Origin: Competibacteraceae bacterium UBA2788
GTDB lineage: Bacteria; Pseudomonadota; Gammaproteobacteria; Competibacterales; Competibacteraceae
Direction of reading: 5' to 3'
Length of the DNA stretch: 12,346 nt
Assembly (NCBI GenBank): GCA_002352185.1
Contig: DEHY01000146.1
Location: forward strand, 1-12,346
The first letter of the stretch is position 1, and each line of letters opens with the position of its first letter. This document shows positions 1 through 7,472 of this stretch, one piece after another. The notes under the pieces are model-generated. The model saw only the letters and a list, made by a program, of their open reading frames with translations, searched no databases and had not been told where the DNA came from. The translations under genes and the position numbers were made by a program.

Positions 1-80
1 GAAATTATGGACGGAACTTTCGCCAAACACCTTGAATTCGTCCTGCCCGTAAAACCAGGTATCCGATTTTTTCAACGGAT

Positions 81-111
81 TACTGGATTCTTGCTGACGC
101 GGGAATGACGG
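81..111. repeat. Degenerate palindromic intergenic repeat
   Basis: An imperfect inverted repeat pairs ATTCTTGC (87-94) with GCGGGAAT (99-106) across a TGAC loop. The two mismatches become G-U pairs in RNA. The flanking words CTGGATTC and GGGAATGACGG resemble a short palindromic repeat scattered between genes in many proteobacterial genomes. Only one copy lies in this window, so membership of a dispersed family is inferred from resemblance. A second small inverted repeat (ATCCG at 61-65, CGGAT at 76-80) lies just before it. The stretch 1-153 holds no complete gene that I can support. Confidence 0.35.
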
Positions 112-153
112 AAGGCGAAGGTCCTGATTTTAAAGCCGCATCCTCTTCAGAAT

Positions 154-1488
154 GTGACCGATTTGCTTCCACCCACAACACCCCCCGACGCGCCAACAAC
201 CCGAGAAGCCGGCAGGTGGCCGCGCTGGGGAATCCGCCTCAGCCGGATCTGCCTGATGGGCGCCACGCTGGTCGGCGGGTTCTGGATTCCGCTGCGACTG
301 GCCTTCCCCGCAGTCATCCAGTCGCCTTGGGCCGATGCCCTTTTCGACCAGACCATCCTGGCGCTGCTGCTGATCCCCCTGCTGGTTGCTGGCCGTGAGT
401 TCAGGCATGCGCGCCGGAGGATCGGGTGGCTGCTGGCGCTGGGGTTGGCCGCCCTGCCGCTGGTCAGCGTGACCGAGTCAACCCTGGGCAACGCGGCCAC
501 GCTGCTCTACCTGGCCAAGCTCCCGCTGCTGCGCGGTTTCCGGGAAGCCTGGAAGCTGCGACAACGCCTGGATGCGCTGCATCCGGTAGCGGCCCGGCTC
601 GGCGCCGTCGGCGCGATGCTGCCGTTGATGATCCATCTGTTTGCCTGCGGCTGGGTCGGGCTGGGCAGCGGCTCCGCCGGTTCCCACGCCGACCCGGTGT
701 TTGAATACGGGCAGGCGGTGTATTGGACGATCACCACCTTGGCCACGGTCGGTTATGGCGACATCCACCCGCAAACCCTGCCGCAGATGGCATACGCCTG
801 CCTGGCGATGATGGTGGGCGTCGGCTTCTTCGGCTTTATCCTGGGCAATGTGGCGACGCTGCTGTTTCGCATGGACGCCGAGCGGGAACGTTACCTGACC
901 AAGGTGGATCGGGCGGAGGCGTTCATGCGCCATCACCAGATTCCCAAGCCGTTGCGGATCAAGGTCCGGGCCTATTACCGCTACCTGTGGGAGAGCCGCC
1001 ACGGCTACGAGGATCGCACCGTGCTGGCGACCCTGCCCCCCATTCTCCGCGCCAGGATCGTCCTGGCCCTCCATGCGGAACTGATTGACCGGGTGCCTTT
1101 TTTTCGCGGGGCGGAACGGCGGTCGGTAGAAGCCATCGTCCTGGCCTTCAAACCCCGGGTGGCGGTGCCCGGCGAGATCCTGTTTCGGGCGGGCGATCCC
1201 GCCGATGCCCTGTATGTCATTCAGCGCGGCGCTGTGGATGTACTCACCGCGACCGGCGCAGTGATCGCAACGCTCCACAGTGGGGATTTTTTCGGCGAAA
1301 TGGCGTTGCTGAATCAGGCTCCGCGCAACGCCACGGTTCGGGCCACCGATTATTGCGACCTGTTCGTGCTGGATCGGGAGGCGTTCGATCCCATCCTGGA
1401 TCGCTATCCCGACTTTGCCCGCCATATCCGGGCCATCGCCGCCGCCCGAAACCCCCAACATCCACCCGGCCCGACTCCCGCCGCCTGA
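154..1488 (+). CDS. Cyclic-nucleotide-gated K+ channel (SthK/CNG/HCN-like)
   Basis: This 444-residue inner-membrane protein is predicted to conduct K+ under control of cAMP or cGMP. Six hydrophobic segments lie at roughly 30-50, 64-80, 90-107, 113-128, 148-170 and 211-238. The K+ selectivity filter TVGYGD is at 198-203, before the last segment. A helical C-linker (about 241-318, including FMRHHQIPKPLRIKVRAYY) leads to a cyclic-nucleotide-binding domain (about 319-425). Its phosphate-binding cassette, GEMALLNQAPRNATV (381-395), keeps the Glu and Arg that hold the cyclic phosphate. A full C-linker resembles eukaryotic CNG/HCN channels and bacterial SthK rather than the short-linker MlotiK1 type. 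The fourth segment has only scattered Arg/Lys, and the third lacks the usual Asp, so voltage sensing may be weak. The start is GTG, immediately overlapping an ATG-TGA. There is no clear ribosome-binding site, and the next in-frame ATG (256) would lose part of the first segment. No cyclase gene is nearby. Confidence 0.9.
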   Translation: MTDLLPPTTPPDAPTTREAGRWPRWGIRLSRICLMGATLVGGFWIPLRLAFPAVIQSPWADALFDQTILALLLIPLLVAGREFRHARRRIGWLLALGLAALPLVSVTESTLGNAATLLYLAKLPLLRGFREAWKLRQRLDALHPVAARLGAVGAMLPLMIHLFACGWVGLGSGSAGSHADPVFEYGQAVYWTITTLATVGYGDIHPQTLPQMAYACLAMMVGVGFFGFILGNVATLLFRMDAERERYLTKVDRAEAFMRHHQIPKPLRIKVRAYYRYLWESRHGYEDRTVLATLPPILRARIVLALHAELIDRVPFFRGAERRSVEAIVLAFKPRVAVPGEILFRAGDPADALYVIQRGAVDVLTATGAVIATLHSGDFFGEMALLNQAPRNATVRATDYCDLFVLDREAFDPILDRYPDFARHIRAIAAARNPQHPPGPTPAA

Positions 1489-1494
1489 GCGCTC

Positions 1495-2613
1495 TTATTC
1501 CTTGGAAGTTGCCCTGTTGATCCAGATGAGCCGTTCGCGGATCATGTTGCCATGCCAGCCGGTTTCCAGCCGCTCATCTTCGCTGGCCGCCGGCGATAAC
1601 GCGGCTTGATAGCGGCTCTCCGCCTGGTGCAGGGTCACGGTCGCCACAGCGGAAAACGGCGCGGAAAGGTCCGCAGACCATGGGCCGTACTCGTCATCCA
1701 CCACCGGCAATCTCAGCTCCTCCCGCGCCCGGATCAGCGCCAGATCACCCAGCAGCAATAAAGTATCGAAGCGCTCGGAATCCAGCGGATATCGCAACAG
1801 CGCGGCGTCCAGCTCCGTCCGATATCCCGCCAGCGCCAGTACCCGCAGTGCTTCCTGACGTGCGCCGAAATTGCGGTCGCCATCGTCAGCCGTCAATAAA
1901 GCCAGGGCCATTTCGACCGGCGCGGGTTCGGATCCGGCGCGGGCAGCGTCCGTAGCGCGCCGCGCCCGCCAGCACAGCAGGTGCGCCCGTTGTACCAGTT
2001 GTCGTTCCAAAACCGGAATCGGGCGCAGCTCGGCGAGGGTTTCCGTCAGCCGTTCCAGTTCGGCGGGATCGCGGCGACGAAAGGCAACGCGGCATAGCGC
2101 CCAAAGGTGAGTCGCCGCAGTCAGGCGGGGATGTTCGTCGCGCCAGCCGGCCCAGGCGCGGCAATGCCAGTCCCCGGCAGCGGCGAAATCGCCCCGGCGG
2201 CAGGCCAGTTCGCCCTCCAGAAAATCCAGCGGCGCGATCCAGTTCCGGCGGATGTCGGCCAGATAGCGCCGACCCTGATCCAGCAGTGCGCGGCAGAAGC
2301 TGACCGGTTTGCGCTCCAGGCTGATATGAACGATGGCAATCAGGGCAGCGAACACATCAGCGGGATCGGCGGCGGCAGACCGCTCGCCGGCGGCTTGCAG
2401 CAAGGCCGCCAGCGCCAGATCCTCCTCGCCGGCTTGCCGCAGGCTGTAGCCTTCCCACAGCAGCGCCCGCGTCCGCTCGCCCGTCAGATGCAACGCCCCG
2501 GCCAGTTCCACCGCCTGGCGTTCCAGCCGGGCGGCGGCGGCGTAATGGCCGCAGTCACGGGCTTGCCGGGCCTGGACGCGCAGTTGCGCGAGCGTCCGCC
2601 GGTCGGAAGTCAT
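1495..2613 (-). CDS. TPR-like helical repeat protein of unknown function
   Basis: I do not recognise this 372-residue protein as a named family. It is rich in Ala, Leu and Arg and almost entirely helical in character. Helix-pair segments resembling tetratricopeptide repeats occur at about 11-41 (GHYAAAARLERQAVELA), 50-75 (ALLWEGYSLRQAGEEDLALA) and 129-157 (GELACRRGDFAAAGDWHCRA). No signal peptide, membrane segment or catalytic motif is visible, so a cytoplasmic scaffold or adaptor is the most that can be said. The ATG start lies 21 bases after the stop of cnoX on the same strand, so the two are probably co-transcribed. CnoX also ends in TPR-like repeats, which suggests a related job but does not prove one. 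The 3' end is convergent with the channel gene, with only 6 bases between the stop codons. Confidence 0.75.
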   Translation of the reverse strand: MTSDRRTLAQLRVQARQARDCGHYAAAARLERQAVELAGALHLTGERTRALLWEGYSLRQAGEEDLALAALLQAAGERSAAADPADVFAALIAIVHISLERKPVSFCRALLDQGRRYLADIRRNWIAPLDFLEGELACRRGDFAAAGDWHCRAWAGWRDEHPRLTAATHLWALCRVAFRRRDPAELERLTETLAELRPIPVLERQLVQRAHLLCWRARRATDAARAGSEPAPVEMALALLTADDGDRNFGARQEALRVLALAGYRTELDAALLRYPLDSERFDTLLLLGDLALIRAREELRLPVVDDEYGPWSADLSAPFSAVATVTLHQAESRYQAALSPAASEDERLETGWHGNMIRERLIWINRATSKE

Positions 2614-2634
2614 GCCGGGCGCTCGCCCTGGGAA

Positions 2635-3498
2635 TCAATGCAGCAGCGAGAACATCCGCCGCCGGTAGGTGATGACCAGCGGGTTTTCGTTGCCGAGCAT
2701 CTCGAACATGGCGATCAGGCCCTTGCGCCCCGCGCCCTCCTCGAACTGGGGATTGCGGCGCAGGATGTCCATGAACTGCTCCAGCGCCGCTTCGTAATCG
2801 CCGGCCAGCACATAGCGGGCGGCCAGTTGCCGGCGCGCAGCGTAATCATCCGGTTTGGCGCGGACCTGAATCTCCAATTGGGCCAGGTCCGGGGCGCCCT
2901 GGGCCAGATCGGCAAATTGCAAGCGCGCCAACAGGCCGCTGGCCGGTTGACGGTTCTGCTCTTCCGCCGGCAGGCTTTGCAGCAGCACTCGCGCTTTCTC
3001 GCCGCGATCCAGTTGCAGCAGCTTTTCGGCCAGCGCGACCTTTAGCTCTACGCTGTCCGGCTCCTGTTTCAACGCCTCGCCCAGCAGTTCAACCGCCTGC
3101 TTCTGGCGACCCTGCTGCCAAAGCGTTTCTACTTGCTCCAGAATCAGGTCGCCGGGTTTGGCGCGAAGCTGATCAATCACCGCGCGGTAGGCTGACTCCG
3201 GCTTTAAGCCCACCAGTTGTTCCACAATTTGTCCCTGCCACACCACCATTACCGTCGGCAGGCTGCGAACCTGGAAATGGGCGGCCAGCGCCTGCTCGGC
3301 GTCGGCGTTGACCTTGGCGAGAATGACGCCGCCCCGGTATTCCTGCGCCAGCTTGGTCAGCAGCGGAGTGAGGGTTTTACAGGGCTGGCACCAGTCAGCC
3401 CAGAAATCCACCAGCACCGGCGCCCGCTGGGAATTCTCTACCACCACCGAGGCGAAATTGTGTTGATTGACTTCAAAAACGTAGGGGGAATCAGTCAT
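2635..3498 (-). CDS. cnoX: Chaperedoxin CnoX (YbbN), thioredoxin-TPR protein
   Basis: This 287-residue cytoplasmic protein joins an N-terminal thioredoxin fold (about 1-112) to a C-terminal TPR-like helical domain (about 115-287). The thioredoxin part has the motif DFWADWCQPCK with Cys37 and Cys40, and a cis-Pro at 81 (SLPTV). Known CnoX proteins act as holdases that protect clients from oxidative aggregation and pass them to GroEL or DnaK. E. coli CnoX has SQHC in place of the redox WCxxC site. This protein keeps both cysteines, so thioredoxin or mixed-disulfide activity is possible; that is inference. The reading frame stays open upstream to a TTG at 3546, but family alignment (MTDSPYVFEVNQHNF) supports the ATG at 3498. 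It heads a two-gene unit with the TPR-like gene downstream, and about 120 bases separate it from fdxA. Confidence 0.93.
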   Translation of the reverse strand: MTDSPYVFEVNQHNFASVVVENSQRAPVLVDFWADWCQPCKTLTPLLTKLAQEYRGGVILAKVNADAEQALAAHFQVRSLPTVMVVWQGQIVEQLVGLKPESAYRAVIDQLRAKPGDLILEQVETLWQQGRQKQAVELLGEALKQEPDSVELKVALAEKLLQLDRGEKARVLLQSLPAEEQNRQPASGLLARLQFADLAQGAPDLAQLEIQVRAKPDDYAARRQLAARYVLAGDYEAALEQFMDILRRNPQFEEGAGRKGLIAMFEMLGNENPLVITYRRRMFSLLH

Positions 3499-3594
3499 CT
3501 TCAGGTATCCGCAAGGGCCGCGCCGGACGGCGGCAAGGTTCGGCAATGGTTTGAAAATAAGGGCGCGGGCCGTGGTTTCAACGGCGGGAGCGAA

Positions 3595-3616
3595 ACGACC
3601 GCCCAGCGGCGGTCGT
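3595..3616 (-). terminator. Hairpin terminator after fdxA
   Basis: A perfect 9-bp inverted repeat (ACGACCGCC at 3595-3603, GGCGGTCGT at 3608-3616) has a 4-base loop and starts 5 bases past the fdxA stop. In the fdxA direction the stem runs straight into TTTCGC, so the T tract is short. It probably ends fdxA transcription and separates it from cnoX. Confidence 0.65.
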
Positions 3617-3621
3617 CAAAG

Positions 3622-3945
3622 TCAGCGTTCGAGGTATTGCAGCTTGTCGGGCTTGCCGTCCCACTCCGCCGCGTCGGGCGGCGCATCCTTCTTGGTGGTG
3701 ATCACCGGCCATTGTTTGGCGAGTTCGGTGTTGAGCGCCAGGAAATGCTGCTGGTCGGACGGCAGATCGTCTTCGGAGAAAATGGCATGGACTGGACATT
3801 CCGGCTCGCACAGGGTGCAGTCAATGCATTCGTCGGGATCGATGACCAGAAAATTCGGCCCTTCGTGGAAGCAATCCACCGGACAGACTTCCACGCAGTC
3901 GGTGTACTTACACTTGATGCAGTTTTCAGTAACGATAAAAGTCAT
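3622..3945 (-). CDS. fdxA: Seven-iron ferredoxin FdxA ([3Fe-4S][4Fe-4S])
   Basis: This 107-residue electron carrier closely resembles Azotobacter ferredoxin I. The cysteine pattern CxxCxxxxCxxxC (Cys9, 12, 17, 21) with Cys25, then CxxCxxCxxxC (Cys40, 43, 46, 50), is fully conserved. By analogy, Cys9, Cys17 and Cys50 hold the [3Fe-4S] cluster, and Cys21, Cys40, Cys43 and Cys46 hold the [4Fe-4S] cluster. Cys12 and Cys25 stay free. It acts in the cytoplasm as a low-potential redox partner; its physiological partner cannot be read from context. The ATG at 3945 is chosen over an in-frame TTG two codons earlier. [12 protein letters not shown] matches the family start, and GGGGA (3952-3956) lies 6 bases upstream. 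A hairpin follows the stop, so it is likely a single-gene unit. Confidence 0.95.
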   Translation of the reverse strand: MTFIVTENCIKCKYTDCVEVCPVDCFHEGPNFLVIDPDECIDCTLCEPECPVHAIFSEDDLPSDQQHFLALNTELAKQWPVITTKKDAPPDAAEWDGKPDKLQYLER

Positions 3946-3982
3946 GGGCAATCCCCAGAAAGGCCGGTCATGAAGGGGGGCT

Positions 3983-4011
3983 ATCTTAACCGCGATTCAG
4001 CGGCTTGGGCA
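3983..4011 (-). promoter_or_regulatory. Possible sigma-70 promoter for fdxA
   Basis: On the minus strand TGCCCA (4006-4011) and TAAGAT (3983-3988) are separated by 17 bases, about 40 bases before the fdxA start. They match the sigma-70 consensus at 3 of 6 and 4 of 6 positions. The spacing is right but the -35 match is weak. Confidence 0.2.
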
Positions 4012-4419
4012 CTATTCCGCCGCGTTCCCCTTTCCGCTGCTTAACAGGGCTTTCAGGTCGGCGAACGGGTTATGGGTCGCGCCGCCCGGCTTGCGACCCG
4101 CACTCTCCATCCCGCCCCGGGCCGCCGCCGCTTCTTCATAGCGCTGGTGTTCGTTGTCGTGGCAGTACAGGCACAGCAGCTCCCAATTGCTGCCGTCCGG
4201 CGGGTTATAGTCATGGTCGTGATTGCGATGATGAACGGTGAGTTCATGCAGGTTCTGGCGATTGAACTCACGGGTGCAACGCCCGCAAATCCACGGATAG
4301 AGCTTCAGCGCCTGCTCGCGGTAGTCGCGTTCGCGCTTTTCCCGGCTCTGCCGGGCGGCGGCAACGGCTTGATCTAGTTTATTGCCGCCGGATGAAGGCG
4401 TTTTGGGTTTCATCGGCAT
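4012..4419 (-). CDS. yajD: YajD-family HNH endonuclease-like protein
   Basis: This 135-residue protein matches E. coli YajD along its core: YPWICGRC (41-48), LHELTVHH (57-64), DGSNWELLCLYCHDNEH (75-91) and the C-terminal NPFADLKALL (117-126). Cys45, Cys48, Cys83 and Cys86 form the expected zinc knuckle. His63-His64, Asn79 and His87/His91 fit the HNH (beta-beta-alpha-metal) nuclease fold. Its cellular role is not established, although the fold implies metal-dependent DNA cleavage. Compared with E. coli YajD (about 115 residues) it has an extra basic, probably disordered N-terminus (residues 1-30). The start lies 6 bases after the glmS stop, with GGAA (4429-4432) as ribosome-binding site inside the end of glmS, so translation is probably coupled to glmS. 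A second ATG two codons in is equally possible. Confidence 0.9.
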   Translation of the reverse strand: MPMKPKTPSSGGNKLDQAVAAARQSREKRERDYREQALKLYPWICGRCTREFNRQNLHELTVHHRNHDHDYNPPDGSNWELLCLYCHDNEHQRYEEAAAARGGMESAGRKPGGATHNPFADLKALLSSGKGNAAE

Positions 4420-4425
4420 TTTCGT

Positions 4426-6264
4426 TCATTCCACGGTAACGGATTTAGCCAGGTTGCGCGGCTGATCCACGTCGGTGCCCTTGAGGATCGCGACGTGATA
4501 GGCCAGCAATTGCAGCGGCACGGTGAACACCATCGGCGCGATGGATTCGGGCACCGCCCCCAGCGACAGGACATGGGTGCTGACGCCGCTCAGGTGCGTG
4601 TCCACCTCGCGGTCGGCGAACAGGAACAGCTCGCCGCCGCGCGCCCGCACTTCCTGAAGATTGGACAGCACCTTTTCCAGCAAACCATCCTTCGGCAATA
4701 CGCAGACCACCGGCATATCGGCGTCCACCAGCGCCAGCGGGCCATGTTTGAGTTCACCGGCGGGATAGGCTTCGGCGTGAATGTAGGAAATTTCCTTGAG
4801 CTTGAGCGCCCCTTCCATCGCTATCGGATATTGCGGGCCGCGTCCCAGAAACAGCGCATGATTCTTCTCGGCGAAATGTTCGGCCAGCCGTTCGATGGCG
4901 CCATCCAGCACCAGCGCCTCCTCCAACGCACGCGGCAACCGTTCCAGATCCCGCACCTGCGCCGCCAGATCGCTCGCGCTCAAACCATGCCGCCGGCCCA
5001 GGGCCAGCGCCAGCAAGCGTAACGCCACCAGTTGAGTCGTAAACGCCTTGGTGGACGCCACGCCGATTTCCCGACCGGCGCGGGTGAGCAAGGTCAGCGC
5101 CGATTCGCGCACCAGCGAGCTTTCGGCCACATTGCAGATGGTCAGGGTGGACAGATAGCCGCGTTCCCCGGTCGTGCGCAACGCCGCCAGAGTATCGGCG
5201 GTCTCGCCCGACTGGGAGATGCTGACGAACAGGGTGCCCGGCGGCGTCACTCCGCGCCGGTAACGGTATTCGCTGGCGACCTCGACCGTGCAGGGGATAC
5301 CCAGATTTTCCAGCCAGTAGCGTGCCACCAGCCCGGCGTGATAACTGGTGCCGCAGGCGACGATGTGGACGCCCTGCGCCTGATCGAACACCGCATTTGC
5401 TTCCGGCCCAAAGCTGTCTTCCAGCAATCGGCCCTGATGGACGCGCCCTTCCAGAGTTTCGGCGACCACCGCCGGTTGCTCGAAAATTTCCTTGAGCATG
5501 AAATGGCGATAACTGCCCTTGCCGGCGGCGGCGCCCATCTGGCCCGAATAGGACAGCTTGCGTTCGACCGGCTGACCGCTGCGGTCATAAATGGTGAAGC
5601 GCTCGCGCTGGACCTCGGCGATATCGCCTTCTTCCAGAAACACAAAGGTCTGCGTCACCGGCGCCAGCGCGAATACGTCCGAGGCGATGAAGTGTTCGCC
5701 AAGACCGATGCCGATCACCAGCGGACTCCCGGCCCGGGCCGCGATCAGGCGTTCCGGGTCTGCGCGGCAGATGACGCCGAGGCTGTAGGCGCCGGTCAAT
5801 TGCGCCACGCTTTGTCTGACCGCCGCCAGCAGATTGCCGCCGTTTTGCCGCAACTGCTGATCGATCAGGTGGGCGATCACTTCAGTATCGGTATCGGACT
5901 CGAAGCGGTAGCCGGCGGCGATCAGGCTGACCTTGAGTTCCTGATAATTTTCAATGATGCCGTTATGCACCACCGCCACCGAATCATTGCTGATGTGGGG
6001 ATGGGCGTTGCGCTCGCACGGCTCGCCGTGGGTGGCCCAGCGGGTGTGGGCGATGCCGAGCGGCCCGCGCACCGGTTCCTGTTGCAGGCGCTCCGTCAGC
6101 GCCAGCACTTTGCCGACGGTGCGCACCCGGTGCAGGCCGTCGTCGCGACTGTCCAGAGTGACGATGCCCGCCGAGTCATAGCCACGGTATTCCAGCCGCC
6201 GCAGGCCTTCGAGCAGGATGGGAGTGACATTGCGTTCAGCGATGGCGCCTACGATTCCGCACAT
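4426..6264 (-). CDS. glmS: Glucosamine-6-phosphate synthase (glutamine amidotransferase)
   Basis: This 612-residue cytoplasmic enzyme converts fructose-6-phosphate and glutamine to glucosamine-6-phosphate and glutamate, the first step toward UDP-GlcNAc for peptidoglycan and LPS. The N-terminal Ntn-type glutaminase domain starts MCGIVGA; Cys2 becomes the nucleophile after Met removal. RWATHGEP (75-82), HNGIIENY (100-107) and the SDTDTEV region (123-129) shape its active site. Two SIS isomerase domains follow, with CGTSYHAG (304-311) and [11 protein letters not shown] (348-358) in the first. Glu491, His507 and Lys607 correspond to E. coli Glu488, His504 and Lys603. The C-terminus NLAKSVTVE is canonical. 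The frame extends 24 codons further upstream, but Cys must follow Met, and GGA lies 7 bases before the ATG at 6264. It sits downstream of galU and just upstream of yajD. I see no glmS ribozyme in the 95-base leader. Confidence 0.98.
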   Translation of the reverse strand: MCGIVGAIAERNVTPILLEGLRRLEYRGYDSAGIVTLDSRDDGLHRVRTVGKVLALTERLQQEPVRGPLGIAHTRWATHGEPCERNAHPHISNDSVAVVHNGIIENYQELKVSLIAAGYRFESDTDTEVIAHLIDQQLRQNGGNLLAAVRQSVAQLTGAYSLGVICRADPERLIAARAGSPLVIGIGLGEHFIASDVFALAPVTQTFVFLEEGDIAEVQRERFTIYDRSGQPVERKLSYSGQMGAAAGKGSYRHFMLKEIFEQPAVVAETLEGRVHQGRLLEDSFGPEANAVFDQAQGVHIVACGTSYHAGLVARYWLENLGIPCTVEVASEYRYRRGVTPPGTLFVSISQSGETADTLAALRTTGERGYLSTLTICNVAESSLVRESALTLLTRAGREIGVASTKAFTTQLVALRLLALALGRRHGLSASDLAAQVRDLERLPRALEEALVLDGAIERLAEHFAEKNHALFLGRGPQYPIAMEGALKLKEISYIHAEAYPAGELKHGPLALVDADMPVVCVLPKDGLLEKVLSNLQEVRARGGELFLFADREVDTHLSGVSTHVLSLGAVPESIAPMVFTVPLQLLAYHVAILKGTDVDQPRNLAKSVTVE

Positions 6265-6313
6265 GACGATATCCAGCCGATCAATGAGGTGAGGGAGATT
6301 GGAAATCAGAGTA

Positions 6314-6341
6314 GCGGCTTGCCCGCCGGGGGACAAGCCGC
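6314..6341 (-). terminator. Strong hairpin between galU and glmS
   Basis: GCGGCTTG (6314-6321) pairs perfectly with CAAGCCGC (6334-6341), and an inner C-run/G-run can extend the stem. It lies 18 bases after the galU stop and 49 bases before the glmS start. In the transcribed direction it is followed by TACTCTGATTT, not a T tract. It could be a weak terminator, an mRNA-stabilising 3' end for galU, or a control element in the glmS leader. Confidence 0.4.
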
Positions 6342-6359
6342 GCCCGGCGAATGCGGCAA

Positions 6360-7274
6360 TCAGTCTTCCGCAGGCGCAACTGCGTCGCCGAGGTGCCCGG
6401 TCAGCGTTTGCAGATAGGCGCGGAACTGATCGCCGAGTTCGGGATGGCGCAAACCGTACTCAACCGTCGCCTCCAGATAGCCGAGTTTGCTGCCGCAGTC
6501 GTGGCGCCGACCGGAAAACTCATAGGCCAGCACCTGTTCCTCCGCCAGCAGCGCGGCGATGCCGTCGGTAAGCTGAATTTCGTTGCCGGCTCCGCGCGGA
6601 GTATTTTCCAGCAGATCGAAGATGCGCGAGGTCAGGATGTAGCGGCCCACCACGGCCAAGTTGGAGGGCGCATTTTCCGGCTTCGGTTTTTCGACGATGC
6701 CGTCCACATTGCTGAGCCGGGTGGCGAACGGCAACGGGTGAACGATGCCGTACTTGTTGGTTTCCGACTTCGGCACCCGTTCCACGCCCAGAATCGAACA
6801 CTGATACTTGTTGAAGTAACGGGTCATCTGGCTCAGCGCCCCGCCTTCGTTGACGTCTTCCTCGATCAAATCGTCAGCCAGAATCACGGCGAACGGTTCG
6901 TCGCCGACAGCGGGCCGGGCGCATAGCACCGCATGCCCCAAACCCAGCGCCTCGGCTTGACGGATGTAGACGCATTGCACCCGGGGCGGCACGATGTTGC
7001 GCACGATCTCCAGCAAATCCATCTTGCCGCGTGTTTCCAGTTCCACCTCCAGCTCGTAGGCTTTGTCGAAGTGGTCGGCAATCGCGTTTTTGGTGCGCCC
7101 GATGATGAACACCAGGGTATCCACGCCAGCGGCCACCGCTTCCTCGACCCCGTACTGGATCAGCGGCTTATCCACGATGGGCAGCATCTCCTTGGGACTG
7201 GCCTTGGTTGCCGGCAAGAACCGCGTTCCGAGACCGGCTACCGGGAATACCGCCTTGCGCACTTGCCGTTTCAC
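6360..7274 (-). CDS. galU: UTP-glucose-1-phosphate uridylyltransferase
   Basis: This 304-residue cytoplasmic enzyme makes UDP-glucose from UTP and glucose-1-phosphate for LPS, exopolysaccharide and galactose metabolism. The nucleotidyltransferase signature [19 protein letters not shown] (14-32) is intact. Also present are [12 protein letters not shown] (110-121), the metal-binding ADD (133-135), [19 protein letters not shown] (194-212) with the catalytic-type Lys197, and [12 protein letters not shown] (258-269). The length is typical. The GTG at 7274 is preferred because GAGGTG sits 6 bases before it. A GTG at 7283 would add three residues but overlaps that ribosome-binding site. The gene is divergent from pmbA, with about 200 bases between them, and lies upstream of glmS on the same strand; a hairpin separates the two. 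Confidence 0.96.
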   Translation of the reverse strand: MKRQVRKAVFPVAGLGTRFLPATKASPKEMLPIVDKPLIQYGVEEAVAAGVDTLVFIIGRTKNAIADHFDKAYELEVELETRGKMDLLEIVRNIVPPRVQCVYIRQAEALGLGHAVLCARPAVGDEPFAVILADDLIEEDVNEGGALSQMTRYFNKYQCSILGVERVPKSETNKYGIVHPLPFATRLSNVDGIVEKPKPENAPSNLAVVGRYILTSRIFDLLENTPRGAGNEIQLTDGIAALLAEEQVLAYEFSGRRHDCGSKLGYLEATVEYGLRHPELGDQFRAYLQTLTGHLGDAVAPAED

Positions 7275-7280
7275 TGGATT

Positions 7281-7286
7281 CACCTC
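7281..7286 (-). promoter_or_regulatory. Ribosome-binding site deciding the galU start
   Basis: On the minus strand GAGGTG lies 6 bases before the GTG at 7274. The upstream in-frame GTG (7283) falls inside this element, so the downstream GTG is the better start. Confidence 0.5.
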
Positions 7287-7472
7287 GCTGATTGATGCGT
7301 ATATTGGTTATGGGCCGAACTGGCGTTGCATTGTCTGGCAACGTGATGAACCGGACAAGGGCTATCCGGCGCTGATTCTGCGCAGCGTGCGGCGCAATGT
7401 GAAACTTGAATCAGGTCTAAACTACCTCGCAGCCAGCGAAACTCCCGCCAACCCTCGCCGATACCCTCCGCC

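Noticed and set aside
2107..3045. A 312-codon plus-strand frame across the TPR-like gene and cnoX
   Set aside because: It crosses the boundary of two minus-strand genes and is Gln/Gly-rich low-information sequence typical of a shadow frame.
6265..6336. A 24-codon N-terminal extension of GlmS
   Set aside because: The amidotransferase needs Cys at position 2 after the initiator Met, so the extension would abolish activity. A ribosome-binding site also precedes the internal ATG.
5032..6417. A 461-codon open frame on the plus strand opposite glmS
   Set aside because: It mirrors the glmS codon structure in high-GC DNA, has a composition rich in Arg, Gln, His and Gly, and matches no family I know. 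GlmS is certain on the other strand.
7295..7375. Short plus-strand frame starting [14 protein letters not shown], resembling the N-terminus of an RmlD-type nucleotide-sugar reductase
   Set aside because: It stops after 26 codons and no frame downstream continues the fold. The likeness is too short to separate from chance. A second open frame here ([20 protein letters not shown]) was also not recognisable.
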